From assembly GCF_001693255.1 (NCBI RefSeq), contig NZ_CP016474.1, positions 2,126,661-2,190,660 of the forward strand: a DNA stretch of 64,000 nucleotides, written 5' to 3'. The position numbers and the translations under genes were made by a program. The stretch is from Picosynechococcus sp. PCC 7003. GTDB taxonomy: Bacteria; Cyanobacteriota; Cyanobacteriia; Cyanobacteriales; MRBY01. Shown here in pieces: positions 35,833 to 44,230 of the stretch. Within the stretch, counting starts at the first letter, position 1, and each line of letters starts with the position of its first letter. Below the pieces are notes generated by a model. The model saw nothing but the letters and a program-made list of their open reading frames with translations, did not search any database and was not told the DNA's origin.

Positions 35833-35886
35833 GTCTCGCTTTCACCAAAAACATTACAAATCCGTCAAGTTCTCCGACCTTAAAAC

Positions 35887-37083
35887 ATGAAGGTTTTACA
35901 CATTATTCCCTCGATCGCCGCTGTGAGAGGTGGGCCAAGTAAAGCAGTGATTGAAATGGTCAAAAGCCTCCAGAATGCAAATTGTGAAGTCACAATTGCG
36001 ACCACCAACGATAACGGAGAAACATTGCTAGATGTGCCGTTAACAGAATTACAAGAATATCAAGGAGTTCCCGTCAGATTTTTTACGAGATTTTCTCCTA
36101 AGATTAGTGCGATTCGGGAATTCGCCTTTTCTGCCTCCTTTACCCGTTGGCTTTGGCAAAACATTGATTACTATGACCTGCTTCATGTCCATGCCATTTT
36201 TTCCTACACATCGACCGCTACCATGGCGATCGCCCGCTTGAAAAACGTGCCTTACATCGTTCGTCCTCTTGGGCAACTTTGCCAATGGTCACTCCAACAG
36301 AGCCAGCGCAAAAAACAGTTTTATTTAAGGATCATCGAACAAGCAAATCTGAATCAAGCTAAGGCGATTCACTTTACGACTAAGGCTGAATATGATGAAG
36401 CGCAAGAGTTAGGGCTAAAAGCACCGGAGGTTATTATTCCCCACGGTTTAACAATTGCCCCAAAGGTTGCCTCTGCTTCCCTTCAGCTTCGCCAATGGCT
36501 GCATTTACCTGATGATGAACCTATTGTTCTATTTTTGTCTCGGATTCATCCAAAGAAGGGCCTAGAAATTCTGATCCAGGCTCTAGCACGACTGGTAGAT
36601 CAACGATTTACCTTTGTCATTGCTGGCAGTGGTGATCCCAATCATGAAAATGAAATTCATGCTTGTCTTCAACAGTCGGGAATCGGCGATCGCACTCGAA
36701 TGCTGGGTTTCATCGAAGGAGAAAAAAAAGATCTACTCTTGCAAGGCGCTGATCTATTTGCCCTCACGTCTTACTCTGAAAACTTTGGCGTTGCCGTGCT
36801 AGAAGCCCTTGCCGCAGGACTTCCCTGTGTCGTTACACCTGGCGTTGCCCTCTCAGTAGTTGTTAAACAACAGGATCTTGGGATTGTTCCAGAGATGGAC
36901 GAGGCGGCGATCGCCACTGCGATTTGTACCTGTTTAAATCAACCGGATATGACGAAGAAAATAGGCGATCGCGCGCGCCAGTTTATTTTTGAAAACTACA
37001 CTTGGGACAACATTGCCACTAATTTAGTCGAGATATACAACGCCATTATCCAGAACCAACCCTTGCCCCATTTCCATGCTTGA
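35887..37083 (+). CDS. Glycosyltransferase family 4
   Basis: 398-residue GT-B enzyme with core-like composition and several HIP1 sites. N-terminal HIIPSIAAVRGGPSKAVIEMV, central IVLFLSRIHPKKGLEILIQAL, and the donor site ALTSYSENFGVAVLEALAAGLPCVV with the EX7E-type glutamates. It overlaps the next gene by eight bases. With the following genes it forms a resident glycan module on the right of the island. Confidence 0.9.
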   Translation: MKVLHIIPSIAAVRGGPSKAVIEMVKSLQNANCEVTIATTNDNGETLLDVPLTELQEYQGVPVRFFTRFSPKISAIREFAFSASFTRWLWQNIDYYDLLHVHAIFSYTSTATMAIARLKNVPYIVRPLGQLCQWSLQQSQRKKQFYLRIIEQANLNQAKAIHFTTKAEYDEAQELGLKAPEVIIPHGLTIAPKVASASLQLRQWLHLPDDEPIVLFLSRIHPKKGLEILIQALARLVDQRFTFVIAGSGDPNHENEIHACLQQSGIGDRTRMLGFIEGEKKDLLLQGADLFALTSYSENFGVAVLEALAAGLPCVVTPGVALSVVVKQQDLGIVPEMDEAAIATAICTCLNQPDMTKKIGDRARQFIFENYTWDNIATNLVEIYNAIIQNQPLPHFHA

Positions 37084-37876
37084 GTCAATCACACCACTGA
37101 TCCTCACCTATAACGAAGCCCCAAATATCGAGCGCACCCTGCAACAGCTCCAGTGGGCCAGTCGCATCGTCGTCATTGATAGCTTTAGCACCGATACAAC
37201 CCTCGACATTCTGAACACTTATCCGCCAGTCGAAACCATTCAGCGAAAGTTTGACACCCACGCTAACCAATGGAATTTTGGCCTTGAACAGGTCCAATCT
37301 GAATGGGTACTTTCCCTTGATGCCGATTATGTCCTAACCGATGCCCTCATTACTGAACTAAAAACCCTGTCTCCCTCCCCAGAGATTGACGGTTATTTTG
37401 TTCCCTTCAAATATTGCGTGTTTGGAAAACCATTGCGCGGAACCATTCTTCCCCCTCGTCAAGCCCTCTTTCGTAAAACACGGTCACATTACATTGACGA
37501 TGGACATACCCAGCTTTTAGTGGTCAAAGGGCAATCTAAGTCCTTATCAAACCCCATTCATCACGATGATCGCAAACCGCTCAGCCGTTGGCTCTGGGCT
37601 CAGGAGCGCTATATGGTGCTCGAAGTTAAAAAGCTTCAGGAAACTCCTCTATCAGAATTGAGTTGGGGCGATCGCATTCGTAAGCGAAAAATCCTCGCGC
37701 CTATCATCATCTTCTTCTATTGCCTTATCCTTAAAGGCGGCATTTTCGACGGTTGGCACGGTTGGTACTATGCCTTTCAGCGCGTCTTTGCCGAAACCCT
37801 GCTCAGCCTACGCCTCATCGAAGCCGAACTGTTTGACCCATCTACGACGACTCAAGCCCCGCAAAAGCTAGACTAG
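37076..37876 (+). CDS. Glycosyltransferase family 2 (WaaE/KdtX-like)
   Basis: 266 residues. GT-A features: PLILTYNEAPNIERTLQQL, the metal-binding SLDADYVLT, and IHHDDRKPLSRWLWAQERY near the C-terminal half. The layout resembles lipopolysaccharide core beta-glucosyltransferases of the WaaE type. A hydrophobic patch (IIIFFYCLILKGGIF) may bind membrane. Translationally coupled to the preceding gene by an 8-base overlap. Confidence 0.88.
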   Translation: MLESITPLILTYNEAPNIERTLQQLQWASRIVVIDSFSTDTTLDILNTYPPVETIQRKFDTHANQWNFGLEQVQSEWVLSLDADYVLTDALITELKTLSPSPEIDGYFVPFKYCVFGKPLRGTILPPRQALFRKTRSHYIDDGHTQLLVVKGQSKSLSNPIHHDDRKPLSRWLWAQERYMVLEVKKLQETPLSELSWGDRIRKRKILAPIIIFFYCLILKGGIFDGWHGWYYAFQRVFAETLLSLRLIEAELFDPSTTTQAPQKLD

Positions 37877-37912
37877 AGCGGCCTGCTGACCATCTTTATC
37901 AGCTAAAATTTG

Positions 37913-38542
37913 ATGCCTCTCCACCCAAAAATCTACCGCAAACTGTTGGTGGTCTTTGCCCTCATGACCCTAATTTTGCTCATTGGGTTCATTCCTGTCC
38001 GCTTAATTTTGGCACAGATTCAATCTCCAACACCCCAAGCCATCCTGACCCTTGGCGGCGGTTTAGGTCGGGAAGAATTTGCCGCTAACTTTGCCCAACA
38101 GCACCCAGCCTTAGACGTCTGGATCTCATCAGGCATTCCCGCGCCCCAAGCCAAAGCTATCTTCCAACATGCCGCTATTCCTGAAAATCGCATTCACCTC
38201 GATTATCGCGCTGTGGATACCGTCACCAACTTCACCACCCTCGTTAAAGACTTTGGCGATCGCCAGATCCAGCACGTTTACCTGATCACCTCGGACTTTC
38301 ACATGCGTCGCGCCCAGGCGATCGCCTTCTTTGTTTTCGGCAGTCGCGGCATCATCACGACACCTGTCCCCATTCCCTCCAATCAGCCCAACGAAACCCT
38401 GTGGCATGTGTCCCGGGACATTGGGCGCTCAATCCTCTGGATCATCACCGGCCGCACCGGGGCCAGCCTGCATTCCCAGTTGAATTCTCACAACCTCGAA
38501 CAAATAACTAAATCAGCAAAAGTTACAATGGAACAATGGTAA
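37913..38542 (+). CDS. YdcF/SanA-like DUF218 protein
   Basis: 209 residues: one N-terminal membrane helix (LVVFALMTLILLIGFIPVRLIL) followed by a DUF218 domain with the opening AILTLGGGLGREE, the DYRAVDT--N block and VYLITSDFHMRRA. Family members (SanA, YdcF, ElyC) affect envelope polymer synthesis, though their reaction is unclear. Start taken at the ATG at 37913; a TTG precedes it. Its stop overlaps the ATG of nested module B3 by seven bases. Confidence 0.88.
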   Translation: MPLHPKIYRKLLVVFALMTLILLIGFIPVRLILAQIQSPTPQAILTLGGGLGREEFAANFAQQHPALDVWISSGIPAPQAKAIFQHAAIPENRIHLDYRAVDTVTNFTTLVKDFGDRQIQHVYLITSDFHMRRAQAIAFFVFGSRGIITTPVPIPSNQPNETLWHVSRDIGRSILWIITGRTGASLHSQLNSHNLEQITKSAKVTMEQW

Positions 38543-38967
38543 GCCTTCTGGCCCTATTGCCCCGTGGCCTCACCACCTTTCTCTATGCCGTTGCTGCCCT
38601 CCTGAGGTTTTATGCCGACACCGACACCACCCCAATCCAACTCATCCCCCTCACTATCCTCCAATGGAGCTTCCTGGCGTTCGCATTGGGGACAGCGGCT
38701 CTCCTGGCTAATCTCGGCCTTGAGTGGCACGCTGGAAATCAAAGCCGAAACCGAGAGATTGAAGCAAGAGAACGCGAAACTCGACGCGATGATCTTGCAA
38801 ACCAAGAAAGAAACCGAGCAGCTGAAGAAAGAGAACGAGCGGCTCGCCGTGCTCGAATCCAAAATCGATTCTTCCTTCTCCAGACACGGCATCAACTTGC
38901 CCCTAGCCGAGAAACCGAAGCAGCCCTAGCCGATTTCCTCAGTTTCCTTCAGGAATATGGAGATTAA
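38536..38967 (+). CDS. Nested-ORF module B3, outer frame
   Basis: 143 residues. Same start type as B1 (TTACAAT upstream, ATGGTAAGC), two membrane segments, a short coiled coil (REIEARERETRRDDLANQERNR) and EYGD at the end. Its ATG lies inside the last codons of the YdcF-like gene, so it may be translated from that operon as well as from its own promoter. Confidence 0.6.
   Translation: MVSLLALLPRGLTTFLYAVAALLRFYADTDTTPIQLIPLTILQWSFLAFALGTAALLANLGLEWHAGNQSRNREIEARERETRRDDLANQERNRAAEERERAARRARIQNRFFLLQTRHQLAPSRETEAALADFLSFLQEYGD
38612..38929 (+). CDS. Nested-ORF module B3, inner frame
   Basis: 105 residues. Start context CTGAGGTTTTATG. Segment RLSWLISALSGTLEIK, then ERLKQENAKLDAMILQTKKE with regular Leu spacing, and RLAVLESKIDSSFSRHGINLP. 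The QENAKL motif matches A4 exactly, linking the A and B inner frames. Confidence 0.55.
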   Translation: MPTPTPPQSNSSPSLSSNGASWRSHWGQRLSWLISALSGTLEIKAETERLKQENAKLDAMILQTKKETEQLKKENERLAVLESKIDSSFSRHGINLPLAEKPKQP

Positions 38968-38999
38968 AAAGGCGATCGCCCCCTGAGTAAAATGAAAAC

Positions 39000-39452
39000 A
39001 TGACGAGTTTTCTGGCCCTATTGCCCCGTGGCCTCACCACCTTTCTCTATGCCGTTGCCGCCCTCCTGAGGTTTTATGCCGACACCGACACCATCCCAAT
39101 CCAACTCCTCCCCCTCACCATCCTTCAGTGGAGCTTCCTGGCGTTCGCATTGGGGACAGCGGCTCTCCTGGCTAATCTCGGCCTTGAGTGGCACGCTGGA
39201 AATCAAAGCCGAAACCGAGAGATTGAAGCAAGAGAACGCGAAACTCGACGCGATGATCTTGCGGACGAAGAACGAGCGAAAGCAGATCGAGAACGAGACC
39301 GAGCAGCTCAAGAAAGAGAACGAGCGGCTGGCCGTGCTCGAATCCAAAATCGATTCTTCCTTCTCCAAACACGGCATCAACTTGCCCCTAGCCCAGACAC
39401 CAGAGCAGCCCTAGCCGATTTCCTCAGTTTCCTCCAGGAATATGGTGATTAA
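39000..39452 (+). CDS. Nested-ORF module B4, outer frame
   Basis: 150 residues, start type as B2 (ATGACGAG after the HIP1 leader). Seven residues longer than B3 through the insertion DEERAKADRERDRAAQE, which keeps both frames. Ends EYGD; its last codons contain the ATG from which the WcaF-like frame is open. Confidence 0.6.
   Translation: MTSFLALLPRGLTTFLYAVAALLRFYADTDTIPIQLLPLTILQWSFLAFALGTAALLANLGLEWHAGNQSRNREIEARERETRRDDLADEERAKADRERDRAAQERERAAGRARIQNRFFLLQTRHQLAPSPDTRAALADFLSFLQEYGD
39076..39414 (+). CDS. Nested-ORF module B4, inner frame
   Basis: 112 residues, with MPTPTPSQSNSSPSPS, the shared WLISALSGTLEIK core, and a coiled coil enlarged by RTKNERKQIENE relative to B3. C-terminus KHGINLPLAQTPEQP is identical to B1 and B2, whereas B3 ends EKPKQP. 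Confidence 0.55.
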   Translation: MPTPTPSQSNSSPSPSFSGASWRSHWGQRLSWLISALSGTLEIKAETERLKQENAKLDAMILRTKNERKQIENETEQLKKENERLAVLESKIDSSFSKHGINLPLAQTPEQP

Positions 39453-39470
39453 AAAGGCGATCGCCTTTTT
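39451..39470 (+). terminator. HIP1-centred palindrome after module B4, possible terminator
   Basis: A perfect 20-bp palindrome with a HIP1 core, A-run on the left and T-run on the right, directly after the B4 outer stop. As RNA it could form a short stem with a U-tail in either direction. It lies inside the longest reading of the WcaF-like gene, which argues for a later start of that gene. Confidence 0.4.
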
Positions 39471-39516
39471 GTTTTCATCAATAGTCCCGGCACCACCCCC
39501 ACCCTTAATTTCTGCT

Positions 39517-40095
39517 GTGAGTTTTATCCACCTCGACCGCTACACCACCGGAGGCTACACTCCCGGCGCCTCATTTCTGCGGCAACTCTTATGGTTTTTC
39601 ATCGGTGACGTTTTGGTGCGAACTCGGTTAATGCCCCTATCCTCCTTTAAAGTTTGGGTATTGCGCCGCTTTGGTGCCACCATCGGTCAAGGGGTGCGCA
39701 TTAAACCCGGCGTGCGCGTTAAATTTCCCTGGCGACTGACCATCGGTGACCATTGCTGGATCGGCGAAAACACTTGGTTTGATAATCTGGCGCCAATCAC
39801 CCTTGCTGACCACGTTTGTATTTCTCAAGAGGTCTATCTCTGCACCGGCAACCACGATTGGAGCGACCCCACCTTTAAACTAATCACCCACTCTATCCAC
39901 ATTGAACAGGGTAGTTGGTTGGGGGCTCGGAGCAGCATTGCTCCCGGTGTCACCATCGGTGAAGGGGCTGTGCTTTGTCTAGGAAGCGTTGCGGTGCGAT
40001 CGCTCGACCCGATGACTATCTATGGTGGCAATCCGGCGATCGCCCTCAAACCCCGCATCATTCAGATGAAAGGCGAAGACGTTCAAGATCCATGA
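39517..40095 (+). CDS. WcaF-like hexapeptide-repeat acetyltransferase
   Basis: Likely O-acetylates a sugar of the exopolysaccharide using acetyl-CoA. Left-handed beta-helix protein with hexapeptide repeats (IGQGVRIKPGVRVKF, IGDHCWIGENTWFDN, APGVTIGEGAVLCLGS) and the WcaF opening DRYTTGGYTPGASFLRQLLWF. The frame is open from ATG 39442, but the first 25 residues cross the palindrome and look non-conserved, so I prefer the GTG at 39517. It converges on obg with a 13-base overlap. Confidence 0.88.
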   Translation: MSFIHLDRYTTGGYTPGASFLRQLLWFFIGDVLVRTRLMPLSSFKVWVLRRFGATIGQGVRIKPGVRVKFPWRLTIGDHCWIGENTWFDNLAPITLADHVCISQEVYLCTGNHDWSDPTFKLITHSIHIEQGSWLGARSSIAPGVTIGEGAVLCLGSVAVRSLDPMTIYGGNPAIALKPRIIQMKGEDVQDP

Positions 40096-41123
40096 CTGAG
40101 GTTTTCCGCTACTTCATTCCGGCCTAGCTCTTTGAGATGATCTAAAATGTCCCAAATTTCCTGTAGTAACTGTTCCAAGCCTGTTCGGGATACCGCCGAA
40201 ATGGTCAGAATTTTGTCGTCGGTCAGCTGCCGCAATTCTTCTGTGATGAAATCAGCAAATTCGCGATCGCCGGCATCGAGTTTATTGAGGGCAATGATCT
40301 GGGGAAGTTCTGGCAAACCGCGACCATAGGCTTCTAATTCCCCCTGGATCGTTTCGTAATTTTTGATCGGATCTTCTGCATTGAGATCAACGAGATGCAC
40401 CAAAACCTTTGTACGCTCGATGTGGCGCAAAAACTCGTGACCCAAGCCCACTCCTTGGTGCGCCCCCTCAATTAACCCCGGAATGTCCGCAAAGACCGTA
40501 CCGTCCCCCGTCGGTCGTTTCACCACCCCTAAATTGGGGATTAGAGTCGTAAACGGATAGGCACCGATTTTAGGCCGGGCCGCTGACAGCGCAGAGATCA
40601 AGGTCGATTTCCCGGCATTGGGGAGGCCAATAATGCCCACTTCCGCCAGTAATTTTAGTTCTAGACGTAGTTGCTTGATTTCTCCTTCCAGGCCGGGGAG
40701 GGCATATTCTGGCGCGCGGTTTTTATTACTGAGAAAATGTTTGTTGCCTAGTCCTCCCTTACCGCCCTTGGCGACGCAGAAGGTTTGCCCATGGAAGACT
40801 AAATCACCAATTTCTTCGTCGGTTTCTCGGTCGTAAATCACCGTGCCACAGGGCACATCCACAATCAGATCTTCCCCAGAAGCGCCAGTGCAGTTGTTGG
40901 GGCCGCCCCGTTCGCCGTCCTGGGCTTTAAAGGTACGGGCATAGCGAAAATCGAGGAGGGTTTGGAGGTTTTCTTCTGCCCGGAAGATCACCGAGCCACC
41001 CCAGCCGCCATTACCTCCCGCCGGCCCACCGGCAGGCACATATTTCTCGCGACGAAAGGCAACAATTCCATCTCCCCCTTTTCCGGCGATAACTTCAATT
41101 TCAGCGTGGTCAATAAATTGCAT
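40083..41123 (-). CDS. obg: Obg family GTPase
   Basis: Essential GTPase associated with the 50S subunit and ribosome assembly. 346 residues with the glycine-rich Obg fold (GKGGDGIVAFRREKYVPAGGP), then the G domain: G1 GLPNAGKST near residue 168, G3 DIPGLIEGA, G4 NKLD and G5 SAVS. The variable C-terminal extension is short, as in many cyanobacteria. Transcribed away from the core block to its right. Confidence 0.96.
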   Translation of the reverse strand: MQFIDHAEIEVIAGKGGDGIVAFRREKYVPAGGPAGGNGGWGGSVIFRAEENLQTLLDFRYARTFKAQDGERGGPNNCTGASGEDLIVDVPCGTVIYDRETDEEIGDLVFHGQTFCVAKGGKGGLGNKHFLSNKNRAPEYALPGLEGEIKQLRLELKLLAEVGIIGLPNAGKSTLISALSAARPKIGAYPFTTLIPNLGVVKRPTGDGTVFADIPGLIEGAHQGVGLGHEFLRHIERTKVLVHLVDLNAEDPIKNYETIQGELEAYGRGLPELPQIIALNKLDAGDREFADFITEELRQLTDDKILTISAVSRTGLEQLLQEIWDILDHLKELGRNEVAENLSHGS

Positions 41124-41276
41124 GGGAAACAGAATCTGGTGATTTTGGGCAATCAGTTATTATACTCTGCTTTTTCGCTATCTGATGCGCTGGATTGGAA
41201 CTGTCATCTGGTGAAAGTCTTGGGAAAAAAATAGAATTGTTATGCTAGAGGAAATTTTCGACATTGAAGGAAATCC

Positions 41277-41735
41277 ATGGAACGACGCAGCATCATCGTA
41301 AGCTTTCTCACGGGATGTTTATGGCTTTGTTTGGGACTATTCCCCTTTAGCCAAGCCTTGGCCCTCACCCCGATTCAGTTGTCCGATTTAAGTTATGAGC
41401 GCTGTCCAGCGGAAATGCAGGGGATTGTGACCAGTGGCTCCAATGAGGATGCAAACTGTTTCATGATTAAAGGCAAAGCGACAAACACATCGGGTAAATA
41501 TATTGTTGATGCGGATGTATTTGGTCGTATTTATGATGCGAATGGTTCACCGACCTTTGAGAATCGCGGTCGTGTCGGCACGATTTTAGAAGTGCCACCG
41601 GGGATTAGTGAGTTTCAAATTCCGGTATCGGTCGCCGCCAACCAACCGGAACCCCTCCAACTGAAAAAATTCAAGGCGTCTGGGTTCACGTCCCGCGTTC
41701 GTCCTTTCTATTACGATAACGAGGATGTGGAATAA
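41277..41735 (+). CDS. Hypothetical secreted protein
   Basis: 152 residues with a clear signal peptide (IIVSFLTGCLWLCLGLFPFSQALA, cleavage near 30) and a beta-rich mature part with Cys in YERCPAEMQG and EDANCFMIKG that may form a disulfide. The pattern KGKATNTSGKYIVDADVFGRIYD resembles extracellular FxLYD-like domains, but I cannot name the family. Its end overlaps the permease gene start by eleven bases, so they are probably one transcript. Confidence 0.7.
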   Translation: MERRSIIVSFLTGCLWLCLGLFPFSQALALTPIQLSDLSYERCPAEMQGIVTSGSNEDANCFMIKGKATNTSGKYIVDADVFGRIYDANGSPTFENRGRVGTILEVPPGISEFQIPVSVAANQPEPLQLKKFKASGFTSRVRPFYYDNEDVE

Positions 41736-42600
41736 GACGCGCAGTTGGCAACGGTTTCGCCGCAATCGTTTGGCAGTGCTTGGGGGGATCGTTCTGGGGG
41801 CGATCGCCTTACTCATTTTTGGTCTACCGCTGATTTATCAGACCCCCATCGATGGCATTGACTTTGCTAGAAGTGCCCTTGCGCCGAGTTGGGAGCATCC
41901 CTTTGGCACCGATGATCTCGGCCAGGATCAATTGGCGAGGGTGTTATTCGGAGGAAAGGTTTCCCTAACGGTCGGGCTGGCAGCGATGGCCGTAGCGATT
42001 AGTTTAGGCTCTGTCATCGGGGCGATCGCCGGCTTTTATGGTGGCTGGCTCGATCAACTGTTGATGCGCTTGACGGATCTGTTTTTGTCCCTCCCCCAAC
42101 TCCCGGTGTTACTCCTGGTGGTCTATCTGTTTCGGGAATCCCTGCGGGCGATCGCCGGAGCAGAATGGGGCACCTTTCTCCTTGTGGTGCTGGTGATTGG
42201 GAGTCTGAATTGGATGGCGATCGCCCGGTTAGTCCGTGCCCAATGCTTAACCCTCAAAAACCGAGAATTTGTGACCGCCGCCCAGGCCATGGGGGCCAAT
42301 CCCCTCCGCACCCTCAGGACACATCTTCTGCCGAATTTGGTCAGCCTTATTGCCGTCGCCGCCACCCTGTCCGTGAGCAATGCAATCATCACCGAATCGA
42401 CCCTCAGTTTCCTCGGTTTAGGGTTTCCACCGGACATTCCAACTTGGGGACGGATGCTTTACGATGCCCAAAATTTCGTCACCACAGCCCCCCACATGGC
42501 GCTATTTCCTGGGTTAGCGATTTTTCTGACGGTGCTCAGTTTAAATTACCTTGGTGATGGCCTCCGGGATGCCTTTGATCCGAAAAGCTCCTCCCACTAA
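41725..42600 (+). CDS. DppC-like peptide/nickel ABC transporter permease
   Basis: 291 residues with about six membrane segments, an OppC-type N-terminus (RFRRNRLAVLGGIVL), FGTDDLGQDQLARVLFGGK, and the EAA-loop VTAAQAMGANPLRTLRTHLLPN that docks to the ATPase. It needs a second permease, ATPases and a binding protein, none of which is nearby; cyanobacterial Dpp genes are often scattered. Substrate probably oligopeptides, not certain. Confidence 0.88.
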   Translation: MWNKTRSWQRFRRNRLAVLGGIVLGAIALLIFGLPLIYQTPIDGIDFARSALAPSWEHPFGTDDLGQDQLARVLFGGKVSLTVGLAAMAVAISLGSVIGAIAGFYGGWLDQLLMRLTDLFLSLPQLPVLLLVVYLFRESLRAIAGAEWGTFLLVVLVIGSLNWMAIARLVRAQCLTLKNREFVTAAQAMGANPLRTLRTHLLPNLVSLIAVAATLSVSNAIITESTLSFLGLGFPPDIPTWGRMLYDAQNFVTTAPHMALFPGLAIFLTVLSLNYLGDGLRDAFDPKSSSH

Positions 42601-42651
42601 GCTAGAATAAACGACCCCGATTTCAAGGCGTGAGAGACCATAAATTCAGCC

Positions 42652-42921
42652 ATGGCGAAGAAACAAAAACAACGCTTTCCCCATCTCCTTGGGTCTAAAT
42701 GGACTGCAACCCAAAAGACGTTTGGTTGGCGTCACTTTCAGGTGATGAACCGTCGCAATGAGGGGAAATGGGTGTTTGCCGAATTGGTTTCCTCCTGTGA
42801 CCCTGACACCCGATTTTGGATCAATGCCAAACAACTAAAAGATCAAAAACTCTGGGAAGCGGGCTGGAAAACCCTCGAAGAGATGAATCAGCCCCCCGAA
42901 GTCCCATTTTGGCAAGATTAA
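42652..42921 (+). CDS. Trp-rich conserved protein (TIGR02450 family)
   Basis: 89 residues, small soluble protein with seven Trp (GSKWTATQKTFGWRHF, GKWVFAELVSSCDPDTRFW, LWEAGW) matching the TIGR02450 family. Function unknown. Stands alone 50 bases after the permease gene. The start ATG is the family start. Confidence 0.85.
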   Translation: MAKKQKQRFPHLLGSKWTATQKTFGWRHFQVMNRRNEGKWVFAELVSSCDPDTRFWINAKQLKDQKLWEAGWKTLEEMNQPPEVPFWQD

Positions 42922-43148
42922 TCATGGCCCATGAAATTCGCTGGGAAATGGGCGATCGCCTTGGAATCTTGATCCCCACAGGAGCTGTCCATGGACGCTA
43001 GACGCCGGTGAACAAACATAATAAAATCCAAAAGTTATAATTTTCGCTAAAGATCCGCCGACACAAGACATCGATGTTCATCATCATGTAAATGTGTTCA
43101 AGGTTCGAAACCAGCTCAACACACAGCAGATAAGGGGTCAGCGTACAA

Positions 43149-44198
43149 GTGGGTTTATTTAGTCGCTTTTCATTTTCACGGGACATGGGTATCGATCTCG
43201 GTACCGCCAATACCCTTGTATACGTCTCTGGTAAAGGGATTGTTCTCCAAGAGCCGTCTGTTGTGGCCATCAACAAAAATAACCAAGAAGTCCTGGCCGT
43301 TGGCCTAGAAGCAAAGCGAATGTTAGGGCGTACCCCCGACAATGTCATTGCCATTCGCCCTCTTCGGGATGGCGTGATTGCGGACTTTGACACCGCTGAG
43401 GCAATGCTGAAGCACTTTATTAAACGCGTCCACGATAACCGTAACCCCCTGATTCGTCCCCGGATGGTAATCGGGATCCCCAGTGGCGTTACGGGGGTAG
43501 AGCGGCGGGCCGTCGAAGAAGCGGCCAAAGAAGCTGGAGCCAGTGATGTCTATCTCATTGATGAACCCGTTGCCGCCGCCATTGGTGCGGGATTACCTGT
43601 TTCTGAACCCACCGGCAACATGATCATTGATATCGGTGGTGGTACCACAGAAGTGGCTGTTTTGAGCTTACAGGGCACTGTTTTGAGCGAATCAGTACGG
43701 GTTGCAGGGGATGAACTCAGCGACTCGATTATGCTCTATATGAAGAAAGTCCACAATTTGGTCATTGGGGAACGCACCGCCGAAGATATCAAAATTCAAC
43801 TGGGGTCTGCTTATCCCACCGATGAAGAAGAGCCGATCATGGAAGTGCGCGGCTTACATTTACTTTCCGGCTTACCCCGCACCGTCACCATCAAGGCCCC
43901 TGAAATCCGTGAGAGCATGTCCGAACCGCTCTCGATCATTGTTGAAGCCGTGAAGCGCACCCTTGAGCGGATTCCGCCGGAATTAGCCGCTGATATTATT
44001 GACCGGGGGATTATGCTCGCCGGTGGTGGTGCCCTACTAAAGGGACTCGATACCCTAATCAGTCACGAAACGGGCATTGTTACCCATGTGGCGGCAAATG
44101 CCGAAAGCTGTGTTGCTTTAGGCACAGGCCGTGTGTTGGAAAACTTCAAAGATAAGGATATGGAGCGGGTATTTAAGAGCCATACTCGTTACGAATAG
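43149..44198 (+). CDS. mreB: Rod-shape protein MreB
   Basis: Actin-like ATPase that forms membrane-bound filaments guiding cell-wall synthesis. 349 residues with phosphate-1 motif MGIDLGTANTLVYV, phosphate-2 IIDIGGGTTEVAVLS and the adenosine motif GIMLAGGGALLKGLD. A short amphipathic N-terminus (GLFSRFSFSR) fits membrane attachment. The start is GTG at 43149; the first internal ATG would delete that helix. First gene of mreBCD. Confidence 0.96.
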   Translation: MGLFSRFSFSRDMGIDLGTANTLVYVSGKGIVLQEPSVVAINKNNQEVLAVGLEAKRMLGRTPDNVIAIRPLRDGVIADFDTAEAMLKHFIKRVHDNRNPLIRPRMVIGIPSGVTGVERRAVEEAAKEAGASDVYLIDEPVAAAIGAGLPVSEPTGNMIIDIGGGTTEVAVLSLQGTVLSESVRVAGDELSDSIMLYMKKVHNLVIGERTAEDIKIQLGSAYPTDEEEPIMEVRGLHLLSGLPRTVTIKAPEIRESMSEPLSIIVEAVKRTLERIPPELAADIIDRGIMLAGGGALLKGLDTLISHETGIVTHVAANAESCVALGTGRVLENFKDKDMERVFKSHTRYE

Positions 44199-44230
44199 CC
44201 TAGGATGGATCACATCGTTTTTTTGAGTGA

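Noticed and set aside
42816-43001. Small ORF overlapping the Trp-rich gene
   Set aside because: It is a shifted-frame shadow of TIGR02450. The remaining tail is too short to support a gene.
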